Shown one piece after another: positions 1 through 8,780 of a stretch of DNA of 64,000 nt. Under the pieces are notes generated by a model. That model saw only the letters and a program-made list of their open reading frames with translations. It did not search any database and was not told the origin of the DNA. Both the position numbers and the translations under genes were made by a program. How positions within the stretch are numbered: the first letter of the stretch is position 1; each line of letters opens with the position of its first letter. Origin of the DNA: Dyella halodurans (GTDB lineage: Bacteria; Pseudomonadota; Gammaproteobacteria; Xanthomonadales; Rhodanobacteraceae); the NCBI RefSeq assembly GCF_026283925.1, contig NZ_JAPDPF010000001.1, positions 372,001-436,000 of the forward strand, in the 5' to 3' direction.

Positions 1-32
1 GACCCGGGCCACTCGCCCATGGCCTCCCCGAG

Positions 33-977
33 ATGACCCGAGCCATGCATGTAATGGCCGGCGTTCTGCTGGATGCCCGCGGTCATGTATTGCTGGCGCA
101 GCGGCCGCCCGGCAAGCACCTGGCGGGGCTGTGGGAATTTCCCGGTGGCAAGCTGGATGCGGACGAGACAGCGGTCGCTGGACTCGTCCGCGAATTGCGC
201 GAAGAGCTGGGTATCGAGGCCGAGGTCGGTGAGCCACTGATCCGCGTGCCGTGGCGCTACGGCGATCGGTCCTTGCTGCTTGACGCGCGCGTGGTGCGCA
301 GTTGGCAAGGTGAGCCGATGTCGTTGGACGGGCAGGCGCTGCAATGGCGCGACCCCGCGGCCGTCGATCTGGCCATGCTGTCGCCAGCCGATCGGCCCAT
401 TCTGCGGGCACTGCAGCTGCCGGCGCGCTATCCGATCACGCCGGCTGACGTATCCGTCGAGGCGTTCGAGGCATGGCGGCTGCTTCTGCTGGAGGCCATC
501 GAACATGGCTTGCGCCTGGTTTTGCTGCGTTTTCCGCTATGGGCGCCGGAACAAGTGCGCGAACTGGCGGCGGCGGTGCTGCCGGTGGCGCGAGAGCGTG
601 GCGCACAGCTGCTCTTGAGCGGTGACGTGGCGGGAGCGCTCGCGCTGGGGCACGGGGTCGGCGTGCAGCTCAAGGCTTTGCAGCTAACGTCGCTGCACGA
701 GCGGCCGTTGCCCTGGGAGCAGTTGGTCGGGGCCAGCTGCCACGACCAGACCGAGCTCGCGCGGGCTTCAGCGTGGGCCGATTTCGCGACGCTCTCGCCG
801 GTGTCATCGACGGCCACGCACCCCGCAGCGACACCTCTGGGTTGGCCGGTGTTCCAGTCGATGGTCGAAGCCGCTGCCGTGCCGGTCTATGCGCTCGGCG
901 GCATGACGGCTGCCGATGCCGAGGTGGCGCGACGGGCGGGAGGGCAGGGCGTGGCCGGAATCCGCGGCTTCTGGTGA
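33..977 (+). CDS. Nudix hydrolase (MutT-like) fused to a ThiE-like domain
   Basis: A 314-residue protein. The N-terminal half (about 1-130) is a MutT-type Nudix domain; a complete Nudix box lies at residues 39-61 (G39, E45, R53-E54, E57-E58, G60). MutT enzymes hydrolyse 8-oxo-dGTP so that it is not misincorporated opposite A. The C-terminal half (about 135-314) resembles a thiamine-phosphate-synthase (ThiE) barrel, seen in the 'LLSGDVAGALALG' and 'YALGGM' segments. This MutT-ThiE fusion is known in gammaproteobacteria, and the C-terminal domain is usually considered not to make thiamine. ATG starts are possible at 33, 45 and 54. It converges with coaE, 7 bp away. Confidence 0.85.
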   Translation: MTRAMHVMAGVLLDARGHVLLAQRPPGKHLAGLWEFPGGKLDADETAVAGLVRELREELGIEAEVGEPLIRVPWRYGDRSLLLDARVVRSWQGEPMSLDGQALQWRDPAAVDLAMLSPADRPILRALQLPARYPITPADVSVEAFEAWRLLLLEAIEHGLRLVLLRFPLWAPEQVRELAAAVLPVARERGAQLLLSGDVAGALALGHGVGVQLKALQLTSLHERPLPWEQLVGASCHDQTELARASAWADFATLSPVSSTATHPAATPLGWPVFQSMVEAAAVPVYALGGMTAADAEVARRAGGQGVAGIRGFW

Positions 978-984
978 GGCTCGA

Positions 985-1608
985 TCAACGCGCGGCTGCC
1001 GCCAGGGCCAGGTAGCGCGTGTGCAGTTGCGACACGGCCCGGTCCAGCTCCGCTTCGTCGCCGTGGTTTTCGATGACGTCGTGGGCCAGCGTCAGCCGCT
1101 CCGTGCGGCTGGCCTGACGCTCGATCATGCGTCGCGCCAAGGCCTCATCGATGCCGTCACGTCGTACCAGCCGGTCCAGCTGTAGCGCCTCGGGCGCGTC
1201 GACCACCAGCACCCGATCCACCCAGCGGTAGTGGTCCATGTTTTCCGCCAGCAGCGGAATGGCGAGCAGGCAGTAGGGACCGCGATCCGCGTGGGCGTGC
1301 TCGTGCAGCCAGGCACGGACGCGCGGGTGGATGATGGCCTCGAGCGCGCGTCGCGCCACGTCGTCGCCAAAGACGCGCTGGCGCATGGCGGCGCGGTCCA
1401 GCTGGCCGCGGGCGTCGAGCACCTGATCGCCAAATCGATCGATGACGGCCTGCAGTCCGCCGGTGCCGGGGGCGATGACCTCACGCGCGGCTACGTCGGC
1501 ATCGTAGACCTGGATGCCCAGGGTTTCGAAGCGCTGCGACACGGCGCTCTTGCCGGCGGCAACACCCCCGGTCAGGGCGACGACGAAGCTGTGGCGCTGG
1601 CCACTCAT
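985..1608 (-). CDS. coaE: dephospho-CoA kinase
   Basis: Catalyses the last step of coenzyme A synthesis, phosphorylation of the 3'-OH of dephospho-CoA. The 207-residue length is normal for the family. A P-loop GGVAAGKS is at residues 14-21, followed by the typical 'YDADVAARE' segment. The ATG at 1608 overlaps the pilD stop codon by 4 bp (ATGA), indicating translational coupling. The pilC-pilD-coaE order is standard in Xanthomonadales and pseudomonads. The reading frame stays open further upstream, but that stretch lies inside pilD and does not look like protein. Confidence 0.95.
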   Translation of the reverse strand: MSGQRHSFVVALTGGVAAGKSAVSQRFETLGIQVYDADVAAREVIAPGTGGLQAVIDRFGDQVLDARGQLDRAAMRQRVFGDDVARRALEAIIHPRVRAWLHEHAHADRGPYCLLAIPLLAENMDHYRWVDRVLVVDAPEALQLDRLVRRDGIDEALARRMIERQASRTERLTLAHDVIENHGDEAELDRAVSQLHTRYLALAAAAR

Positions 1609-2462
1609 CGCAGCCCGGTCAGCTGCATGTAGCTGAGCAGCAACCAGTCCCCCGCGACGAACCAGACCCAGCCGGCAGCGGCAATGAAGGGGCCGAATGG
1701 CATGGGAATCTCCCGGCCATGCTTGCGCATCAGGATCAGCGTACCGCCGATCAGCGCCCCGATCAGCGACGAGAGCAGGATCACCGGCAACAGGGCGCTG
1801 GGCCCCATCCAGGCGCCAAGCGCGGCAAGCAGCTTGAAGTCGCCATAACCCATGCCTTCCTTGCCGGTCAGCAGCTTGAACAGCCAGTACACGCTCCACA
1901 GGCTCAGGTAGCCGATGGCCGCGCCGATGATCGCCGAGGCCGGCGTGACGAACATCGGCAACACGGCGAGCAGCAGGCCCAGCCACAGCAGTGGGTAGTT
2001 GAGCTGGTCGGGCAGGTATTGGGTGCGAAAGTCGATGCCGGCGAGGGCGATCAGTATCCAGGTGAACACCAGGCCGGCGAGGGCGGGCCAGGTCGGACCG
2101 AATTTCCATACGATCACTGCGCTAAGCACGCCGCTCAGCAGCTCGACCAACGGGTACTGGATGGAGATAGCGGCCTTGCAGTAACGGCAACGCCCGCGCA
2201 GCAGCAGCCAGCCAAACAGCGGGATATTGTCCAGCGCGGAGAGGCGATGAAGGCAGTGCGGGCAGTGCGATGGCTCGCGCACGATGCCTGGAGGCAACGG
2301 CTTGTCCTCGGACTCGACCCCTAGCGTGTCGAGTGCATCCAGCCGCCATTCGGCCTTCATGCGTTCCGGCAGGCGCAGGATCACGACGTTGAGAAAACTG
2401 CCGACCAGCAGGCCGAGTACGCCGCTGGTGAGGATCCAGGCCCACAAAGGAAGATCGAGCAT
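1605..2462 (-). CDS. pilD: type IV prepilin peptidase / N-methyltransferase
   Basis: Inner-membrane aspartic protease that cleaves prepilin leaders after Gly and N-methylates the new N-terminal residue. Its substrates here should include the pilins at 16815-18020 and the pseudopilin at 54968-55522. The sequence shows the N-terminal GSFLNVVILRLP motif, two cytoplasmic CxxC pairs (CPHC and CRYC) and the membrane domain with the GYGDFKLLAALGAW active-site segment. The ATG at 2462 is chosen because a weak GGAA precedes it; a TTG at 2474 would add four residues. A terminator hairpin lies just upstream, between pilC and pilD. Confidence 0.95.
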   Translation of the reverse strand: MLDLPLWAWILTSGVLGLLVGSFLNVVILRLPERMKAEWRLDALDTLGVESEDKPLPPGIVREPSHCPHCLHRLSALDNIPLFGWLLLRGRCRYCKAAISIQYPLVELLSGVLSAVIVWKFGPTWPALAGLVFTWILIALAGIDFRTQYLPDQLNYPLLWLGLLLAVLPMFVTPASAIIGAAIGYLSLWSVYWLFKLLTGKEGMGYGDFKLLAALGAWMGPSALLPVILLSSLIGALIGGTLILMRKHGREIPMPFGPFIAAAGWVWFVAGDWLLLSYMQLTGLR

Positions 2463-2481
2463 GCGCAATTCCAAAGGCTAT

Positions 2482-2513
2482 AAAAAAGCCCCCCTCCCAA
2501 CGGGAGAGGGGCT
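2482..2513 (-). terminator. intrinsic terminator between pilC and pilD
   Basis: Read on the minus strand, an AAGCCCC...GGGGCTT stem-loop is followed by six T residues. It sits 14 bases after the pilC stop and about 20 bases before the pilD start. It should reduce, but need not abolish, transcription from pilBC into pilD-coaE. Confidence 0.7.
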
Positions 2514-2527
2514 TGGAGAACAGCAGA

Positions 2528-3796
2528 TTACACCGTGCCTGCGAGCTTGAAGATGGGCAGGTAGAGCGCCACCACCATGCCACCGACGAGGCCGCCCAGG
2601 ATCACCATGATCAGCGGTTCGAGCAGGGTGGAGAGGGTATCGACGGCGTTGTTCACCTCTTCCTCGTAGAACTCGGCCACCTTGAACAACATATGGTCGA
2701 GTGCGCCGGATTCTTCGCCGATGGCGGTCATCTGCACCACCATGTTGGGGAATACGCCGGTCTGGCGCATGGCGAGCTGCAACTGGTGGCCCACCGCGAC
2801 GTCGTCTCGCATCTGCTTGACCGCTTCGCCATAGACGATGCTGCCGGTAGCGCCGGCTACGGCATCCATGGCTTCCACCAGTGGCACGCCGGCACGGAAG
2901 GTGACGCCCAGGGTGCGCGCGAATCGGGCAATCGCGGACTGTCGAAGGATGTTGCCCATCACCGGCAACTTGAGCATTACGCGGTCGAGAAAGTGGGCGA
3001 ACTTCACCGAGCGCTTCTTGGCCATGACGATGGCGGTGATGCTACCGGCGATGCCAAAAAGCAGCGCCCACCAATAGGACTTCATGAACTCCGAGGCTTT
3101 GACCACGACCAGGGTCGGGGCGGGCAGGTCGGCGCCGGCATCCTTGAAAGTCTGCGCAAACACGGGAACCACGAACAGCAACATGATGGTGCAGACCAGC
3201 AGCGCCACGGCCAGCACCATCACCGGGTAGAACAGCGCCTTCTTGATCTTGGCCTTGATTGCTTCCGTGCGCTCCTTATAAGTCGCCACCGTGTCGAGCA
3301 CGGTGTCCAGCACGCCCGACGTCTCGCCGGCGTGAACCAGGTTGCGGTAGAGCTCGTCGAACTGAACGGGATACTTCCCCAGCGCCTCATGCAGGGCTGA
3401 TCCGCCCTCGATGCCTTGCTTCACATCGGTCAGGATGTTCTTGAAGCGGACATTCTTCTGGCCGTCGGCGATGATCTCGAAGGACTGCACCATCGGTACG
3501 CCCGAGGCCATCATGGTGGCGATCTGGCGGCTGAAGATGGCCACGTCGCGTGGCTTGACCGTGCTGCCGTTGGCGCCGAAAAGCGGCTTGCCGCGTTCGC
3601 GCACGGTCTGCGGATTCATGCCCTGGCGGCGCAATTCGGCCTTGATGAGCGACGCATTCTTCGCCGACATCTCGCCCTTCATGCGCTTGCCGCGCTTGTC
3701 CAGCGCGACCCAGTCGTACATGGTCAGCTTGCTCATCTCGGCGCGCTGTGCGCCCAGCGAACCGGCATTCTTGTTAGCGGCGGTGGCCGTGGCCAT
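2528..3796 (-). CDS. pilC: type IV pilus inner-membrane platform protein
   Basis: A 422-residue GspF-family polytopic protein. It forms the inner-membrane platform on which PilB adds pilin subunits to the growing fibre. Two T2SSF repeats are visible: 'FSRQIATMMASGVPM' near residue 90, and 'RFARTLGVTFRAGVPL' near residue 290. Each is followed by helical hairpins and membrane segments. The N-terminal 20 or so residues are poorly conserved, so the start at 3796 is moderately certain. The gene lies 145 bp downstream of pilB on the same strand. Confidence 0.95.
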   Translation of the reverse strand: MATATAANKNAGSLGAQRAEMSKLTMYDWVALDKRGKRMKGEMSAKNASLIKAELRRQGMNPQTVRERGKPLFGANGSTVKPRDVAIFSRQIATMMASGVPMVQSFEIIADGQKNVRFKNILTDVKQGIEGGSALHEALGKYPVQFDELYRNLVHAGETSGVLDTVLDTVATYKERTEAIKAKIKKALFYPVMVLAVALLVCTIMLLFVVPVFAQTFKDAGADLPAPTLVVVKASEFMKSYWWALLFGIAGSITAIVMAKKRSVKFAHFLDRVMLKLPVMGNILRQSAIARFARTLGVTFRAGVPLVEAMDAVAGATGSIVYGEAVKQMRDDVAVGHQLQLAMRQTGVFPNMVVQMTAIGEESGALDHMLFKVAEFYEEEVNNAVDTLSTLLEPLIMVILGGLVGGMVVALYLPIFKLAGTV

Positions 3797-3941
3797 TGTG
3801 ATTCCCCCTGCTGGTACGGTCGGGTCGCCTCAAGCAGACGACAGCCAGAATTTCGTCAGCTTAAGCCATTTGCCTGGAACAATTCGTGGCGCCGGACGCA
3901 CCTTGAGTGCGACTTATGACGCCGTTTGGCCGTGCCAGGCC

Positions 3942-5663
3942 TCAATCCTTGGTGACGCGGTCGATCTCGGCGAGGCTGGTGACGCCCTTCTTCGCCTTCA
4001 ACAGGGCCGAAGCGCGCAGGTCGTTCACCCCGGCCTTGCGGGCCACCTCGGCGATCTGCAGCGCGTTGCCCCCCTGCAAAATGATCTTTTGGATGTCCTC
4101 TACCATGGGCATCACCTGGTAGATGCCGACGCGGCCTTTATAGCCCTCGTTGCAGCTGTCGCAGCCGACGGCTTCATACAAGGTCAGGCCGTCGTCGATA
4201 TCTTCCTGGGTGAATCCGGCTGCCAGCAGCGCCTGTGGCGGCAGGTCCATGGGCTTCTTGCAGTCGTGCAGGCGGCGCGCCAGTCGCTGGGCGATGACCA
4301 GGGTCACCGACGAGGTGATGCTATAGGGCGGAATGCCCATGTTCATCAGACGCGAAATGGTCTGCGGGGCGTCGTTGGTATGCAGGGTGGACAGCACCAT
4401 GTGACCGGTCTGTGCCGCCTTGATGGCGATCTCGGCGGTCTCCAGGTCGCGGATTTCGCCGACCATGATCACGTCCGGGTCCTGGCGCAAGAACGAGCGC
4501 AGCGCAGCGGCGAAGGTCATGCCGCGCTTGACGTTCTGCTGGACCTGATTGATGCCCTCGACGCGGATTTCCACCGGGTCCTCGACGGTCGAGATATTGC
4601 GCTCGGCCGTATTGAGGATATTCAGCGCCGTATACAGGGACACGGTTTTGCCCGAGCCGGTAGGGCCGGTGACCAGCACCATGCCGTAGGGCTTATGGAT
4701 GGCATCCAGATACAGCTGTTTCTGCACGTCTTCATAGCCCAGCACGTCGATGCCGAGCTTGGCGGCGGACCCGTCCAGGATGCGCAGCACGATCTTTTCG
4801 CCAAACAGGGTCGGCAGGGTGCTGACGCGGAAGTCCACCGCGCGGCTCTTGGACAGGTTCAGCTTGATGCGGCCGTCCTGCGGCACGCGACGCTCGGCGA
4901 TGTCCAGGCCGGACATCACCTTGATGCGCGACGAAATACGCGAGGCCAGCTTCATGGGGGGGCTGGCCACGGCGCGCAGCATGCCGTCCATGCGCAGGCG
5001 TACGCGGTACTGGGTTTCGAACGGCTCGAAGTGGATATCCGAAGCGCCGCGCTTGATTGCGTCCACCAGGATCTTGTTGACGAACTTCACCACCGGCGCA
5101 TCGTCGTTCGAGTTCGCATCGATGCCGGTAGACTCGGCCTCTTCGTCGCCACCCTCCAGGGCCAGGTCGTCAAGATCGCCGCCGCCCATGTCGGGGACGC
5201 TGTTGCTCATGGCGTTGAGCACGGTCTCGATGGTGCGCAGCAGTTGTCCGCGCTCCACCAGGATCGGTTCCACCATGCAGTTGGAGTGGAACTTGATCTC
5301 GTCCAGCGCATGCGACTGCATGGGGTCGGCGATGCCCACGAACAGGCGCTTGCCGCGCTTGAACAGGGGCAGGGCATGATGTTTGTTGATCAGCGCCTCG
5401 CTGATCAGGTTCAAGGGCATATTGGCCGGCACCAGGGTGCTCACGTCCATCATCGGCATACCGAATTCGTCGGAAGCGATGCGGGTGAGGCGGGCGCTGT
5501 CGACCAGGCTGTGATCCAGCAGCCAGGCGGCGAAGCCGGTCTTGTGCTGGATCGAGTCAGCCACTGCCTTGCGCACGTCGGCTTCAGGCAGCACATCTTC
5601 CGATACCAGCCTCCGCGCCATGCCGGAGAGGCCTGCGAGCGACGGTTGCATTAGCGTTGACAT
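3942..5663 (-). CDS. pilB: type IV pilus assembly ATPase
   Basis: A 573-residue cytoplasmic hexameric ATPase that powers pilus extension. An N-terminal MshEN/T2SSE_N region (about 1-150) precedes the GspE-type ATPase core. Walker A GPTGSGKT is at about residues 332-339, followed by the Asp-box, the Walker B region ('DPDVIMVGEIRD') and the His-box ('GHMVLSTLHTND'). A zinc-binding cysteine cluster (CKKP and CDSC) is near the C terminus. In related genomes pilins sit close to pilB. Here they lie about 11 kb upstream, beyond a glycan cluster. Confidence 0.96.
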   Translation of the reverse strand: MSTLMQPSLAGLSGMARRLVSEDVLPEADVRKAVADSIQHKTGFAAWLLDHSLVDSARLTRIASDEFGMPMMDVSTLVPANMPLNLISEALINKHHALPLFKRGKRLFVGIADPMQSHALDEIKFHSNCMVEPILVERGQLLRTIETVLNAMSNSVPDMGGGDLDDLALEGGDEEAESTGIDANSNDDAPVVKFVNKILVDAIKRGASDIHFEPFETQYRVRLRMDGMLRAVASPPMKLASRISSRIKVMSGLDIAERRVPQDGRIKLNLSKSRAVDFRVSTLPTLFGEKIVLRILDGSAAKLGIDVLGYEDVQKQLYLDAIHKPYGMVLVTGPTGSGKTVSLYTALNILNTAERNISTVEDPVEIRVEGINQVQQNVKRGMTFAAALRSFLRQDPDVIMVGEIRDLETAEIAIKAAQTGHMVLSTLHTNDAPQTISRLMNMGIPPYSITSSVTLVIAQRLARRLHDCKKPMDLPPQALLAAGFTQEDIDDGLTLYEAVGCDSCNEGYKGRVGIYQVMPMVEDIQKIILQGGNALQIAEVARKAGVNDLRASALLKAKKGVTSLAEIDRVTKD

Positions 5664-5895
5664 AGCAATACTGACTCAGCCCCCTGATTGAGTGGGAATT
5701 TACCCCAGTTGAGCGGGTAGGTCACTCGCCGCGAGGGGGGGGAGTGGCATCCGGGGTGACGGCGCGCACAAATCCCAGGTCGGCAAATGGCCATAGAAAT
5801 GGCATGCAACAGGCGTGCCCGACCAGCCTGAAAGGCATGGACGTTGCCATGGCGTTGAGATAGAAAGGCCGTTCCCACTTAAAAGGCCTTAGCTC

Positions 5896-7068
5896 GTGTC
5901 CACAGCCGATTCGCAACTTCCGTTCCTAGTCTTCGGCGCTCCACGTATTGAGGAGGCAGAGATTGCCGAGGTGGAAGCCTGTCTTCGCTCAGGATGGTTG
6001 GGCACGGGGCCGCGGGTAGCCCAGTTTGAACGGGACTTTGCCAGTTGGCGCCGGGTCCGTCCGTCCCAAGTGGCGGCGGTCAATTCCTGTACGGCGGCGC
6101 TACACGTGAGCATGGTGGCTGCTGGTCTGGAGCCAGGCAGCGAGGTCATTACCACGCCATTGACCTTCTGTGCCACGGTGAATGCCATTTTGCATGCCGG
6201 ACTTACACCCGTTCTCGCCGACGTGAATCCGCTGACCCAAAACATCGACCCGGATGCAATCGAGGCGGCGATTACGCCCCGAACTAGGGCCATCCTGCCG
6301 GTGCATTTCGCAGGTCGGCCTTGCGCTATGGATCGCATCATGGCAATTGCCGACAAACACGGCCTGATGGTCATTGAAGATTGCGCCCACGCGATCGAGA
6401 CAGAATTTCGAGGGCGCCCGGCCGGCACGTTTGGCGACTTTGGCTGCTACAGCTTCTACGTGACCAAGAACGTAGTGACAGGGGAGGGTGGGATGATTCT
6501 GGGGCGGGATGACGAGCATGTTGCACGTGCTCGCATCCTGGCGCTACATGGCATGAGCAAGGACGCCTGGCATCGCTTCAGCGATAAGGGGTACCGGCAC
6601 TATCAGGTCGTGGAATGCGGATTTAAGTACAACATGATGGATCTGCAGGCGGCTATCGGTATCCATCAGCTGGCGCGGGTCGAGCAGAACTGGCAGCGCA
6701 GAAGGGGGCTGTGGCGGCATTACGATGATGCTTTTGCCGAATTGCCGATCGGCTTGCCGGCCGCGCCCGAAGCCGACACGCGCCATGGGTATCACCTTTA
6801 CACCGTGATGATTGACGAATCCCGCAGCGGCATCAGTAGGGACGACTTCCTTGAAGCCATGAATACGGCGCGTATCGGTACTGGCGTGCACTATTTATCC
6901 GTGCCAGAACATCCGTATTACCAGCAACGCTTTGGTTGGCGCCCGGAACAGTGGCCCAACGCCATGCGACTCGGACGTCAGACCGTCAGTTTACCGCTGT
7001 CGCCAGCCATGTCCGCCGAGGATGCTGAGAGAGTGGTCGAGGCAGTGCGATCGGTGCTCCATCGTTAA
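5896..7068 (+). CDS. DegT/DnrJ/EryC1/StrS (ArnB-like) sugar aminotransferase
   Basis: A 390-residue PLP-dependent aminotransferase of the family that aminates nucleotide-linked keto-sugars. The PLP lysine is K191 in 'FYVTKNVVTGEGG', and 'IEDCAHAIETEFRG' is the cofactor-binding segment. The C-terminal part ('ISRDDFLEAM', 'IGTGVHYLSVPEHPYY') closely follows the ArnB layout, so a 4-keto-pentose or 4-keto-hexose substrate is plausible; the substrate is inference. The start is a GTG at 5896, with an AAGG about 9 bp upstream. It is the first gene of a plus-strand glycan cluster, diverging from pilB. Confidence 0.85.
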   Translation: MSTADSQLPFLVFGAPRIEEAEIAEVEACLRSGWLGTGPRVAQFERDFASWRRVRPSQVAAVNSCTAALHVSMVAAGLEPGSEVITTPLTFCATVNAILHAGLTPVLADVNPLTQNIDPDAIEAAITPRTRAILPVHFAGRPCAMDRIMAIADKHGLMVIEDCAHAIETEFRGRPAGTFGDFGCYSFYVTKNVVTGEGGMILGRDDEHVARARILALHGMSKDAWHRFSDKGYRHYQVVECGFKYNMMDLQAAIGIHQLARVEQNWQRRRGLWRHYDDAFAELPIGLPAAPEADTRHGYHLYTVMIDESRSGISRDDFLEAMNTARIGTGVHYLSVPEHPYYQQRFGWRPEQWPNAMRLGRQTVSLPLSPAMSAEDAERVVEAVRSVLHR

Positions 7069-7200
7069 AAGGCCGATTTGAAGCTTTGCAGCGCCTATCT
7101 AAAAATGGATGCCATAAGTGGCATGCGTCAGGGATCTGCGCCCGGCAAGCGCCAATTCCGCCTCAGCCGCGTGGGTTTGATCAGGTTATGATGGCCGTTC

Positions 7201-8079
7201 ATGTCCGGGGGATCTCTCTTGAACCGTCTCAGCATCATCCTGCCCGCCAAAAATGAAGGGGCAGCCCTGAAGGCTTTGCTTCCGCGTCTATGTGCTATCC
7301 AGCCGGAAGCGGAAATCATCGTGGTGGACGATGGTTCCACCGACGATACGTGTGAAATTTGCGCCGCCCATGAAGTGCGGTGCCTGTCTTCACCTTACTC
7401 GATGGGCAACGGTGCCGCCATCAAGCGCGGCGCGAGGGCGGCCAGCGGCGACGTCCTCGTTTTCATGGATGGTGACGGTCAGCATGATCCTGCCGACATC
7501 GAGCGATTGCTCGAAAAGCTGAACCATGGTTATGACATGGTGGTCGGCGCGCGTGACTGGGGTAGCCAGGCCGGCGTGGGACGTGGTGTAGCCAATACGA
7601 TCTACAACTGGCTCGCGACGCGAATGACTGGCCATGTTATCGCCGATCTGACGTCGGGTTACCGCGCTGTTCGAGCGGACAAGTTTCGTGAGTTCCTGCA
7701 CCTGCTTCCCAACGGATTTTCGTACCCCACAACTAGCACCATGGCGTTTTTTCGCAGCGCTTATCCGGTGGCTTATGTGCCTATCAAAGCTGGGCAGAGG
7801 GTGGGCAAGAGTCATATCAAGCCTTTGCGCGATGGCATTCGCTTTCTCCTTATCATCTTCAAGATTGCGACGCTATATTCGCCGTTGAAATTATTCGTCC
7901 CTGCGAGTTTGATTTTCTTTCTTTTGGGAAGCTCCAACTACGCATGGACGTACGTTCACGACGGACGCTTGACGAACATGAGCACTCTGCTATGGAGCGC
8001 ATCAGTCATCGTGTTCCTGATTGGATTGGTATCAGAGCAAATCACCTCTCTTACTTACATTCGCCCTCATAAACCATGA
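7201..8079 (+). CDS. GT2 polyprenyl-phosphate glycosyltransferase (DPMS/ArnC-like)
   Basis: A 292-residue family 2 glycosyltransferase. The GT-A fold motifs 'VVDDGSTDDT' (about 40-50) and 'MDGDGQHDP' (about 90-98) match dolichol/undecaprenyl-phosphate sugar synthases. The C terminus carries two hydrophobic segments (about 228-250 and 260-280), as in GtrB and ArnC proteins that keep the product at the membrane. Inferred role: loading a sugar onto undecaprenyl phosphate for the GT-C enzymes at 12307-16728. Its stop overlaps the next start by 4 bp (ATGA). Confidence 0.85.
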   Translation: MSGGSLLNRLSIILPAKNEGAALKALLPRLCAIQPEAEIIVVDDGSTDDTCEICAAHEVRCLSSPYSMGNGAAIKRGARAASGDVLVFMDGDGQHDPADIERLLEKLNHGYDMVVGARDWGSQAGVGRGVANTIYNWLATRMTGHVIADLTSGYRAVRADKFREFLHLLPNGFSYPTTSTMAFFRSAYPVAYVPIKAGQRVGKSHIKPLRDGIRFLLIIFKIATLYSPLKLFVPASLIFFLLGSSNYAWTYVHDGRLTNMSTLLWSASVIVFLIGLVSEQITSLTYIRPHKP

Positions 8080-8780
8080 GTCGGCCTCGATTGTGGCAAT
8101 CATGGCTGAGGAGGCTGCCCATGCACCCTCAGTGGCTTCTCGGTACAAGGCGACCACCACCTGGCGTTACCGAGTTTGATGGCCGGATCTTGGACGTGGG
8201 TGCCGCCGACCAATGGCTTCGAGCATGGATCAAAGATCAGGCCAAGTACATCGCTCTCGATTATCCAGCGACAGGACGCGATCTTTACCACGCGCGCCCT
8301 GAGGTTTTTGCGGATGCTGCATCCATCCCATTCCTAGACGACAGTTTTGACGGCGTATGCTGTTTTGAAGTCATGGAGCATGTGCCTAGGCCCTCTGTAG
8401 TCTTCTTCGAGATCTTTCGGGTTCTCAAGCCAGGTGGGCGCGCTTGGATATCGATGCCCTTTTTGTATCCGCTTCATGATGCGCCCTTCGACTTCCAGCG
8501 ATACACGGAATTTGGCTTGCGCAGGGATGTGGAGCGTGCAGGATTTGAAGTGATCACGTTGCAACGTTCAGGACATGCCATCCGGACGGCAGGACTATTG
8601 GCATGCTTAGCCGTGTCTGGCGGTGTGTATGAGCGCCGGGGCGTTTTGCGGATTGTTTTGCTACCTCTGGCGGCCGTGATCGTTTTGCTAATTAACTTGA
8701 TTGCATCGCTTGGTTGTCGCATTTGGCCTGACTGGGGGCGTATGGCCGTGGGCTACGAAGTGGAGGTTCGAAAGCCTTGA
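8076..8780 (+). CDS. class I SAM-dependent methyltransferase
   Basis: A 234-residue protein with a Methyltransf_11-like fold. Motif I is 'ILDVGAADQW', with 'DDSFDGVCCFEVMEHVPRP' and 'EIFRVLKPGGRAWISMP' following. A hydrophobic helix near residues 190-210 suggests membrane association. The substrate is unknown; the context points to methylation of a sugar or a lipid-linked glycan. It overlaps the preceding GT2 gene by 4 bp and the following GT4 gene by 4 bp (TTGA), so the three are probably translated as a unit. Confidence 0.8.
   Translation: MSRPRLWQSWLRRLPMHPQWLLGTRRPPPGVTEFDGRILDVGAADQWLRAWIKDQAKYIALDYPATGRDLYHARPEVFADAASIPFLDDSFDGVCCFEVMEHVPRPSVVFFEIFRVLKPGGRAWISMPFLYPLHDAPFDFQRYTEFGLRRDVERAGFEVITLQRSGHAIRTAGLLACLAVSGGVYERRGVLRIVLLPLAAVIVLLINLIASLGCRIWPDWGRMAVGYEVEVRKP

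Noticed and set aside
2122-2583. Overlapping long open frames on both strands across pilD, pilC and pilB
   Set aside because: They are side products of high-GC coding sequence; the translated products are Arg/Ala/His-rich without family features.
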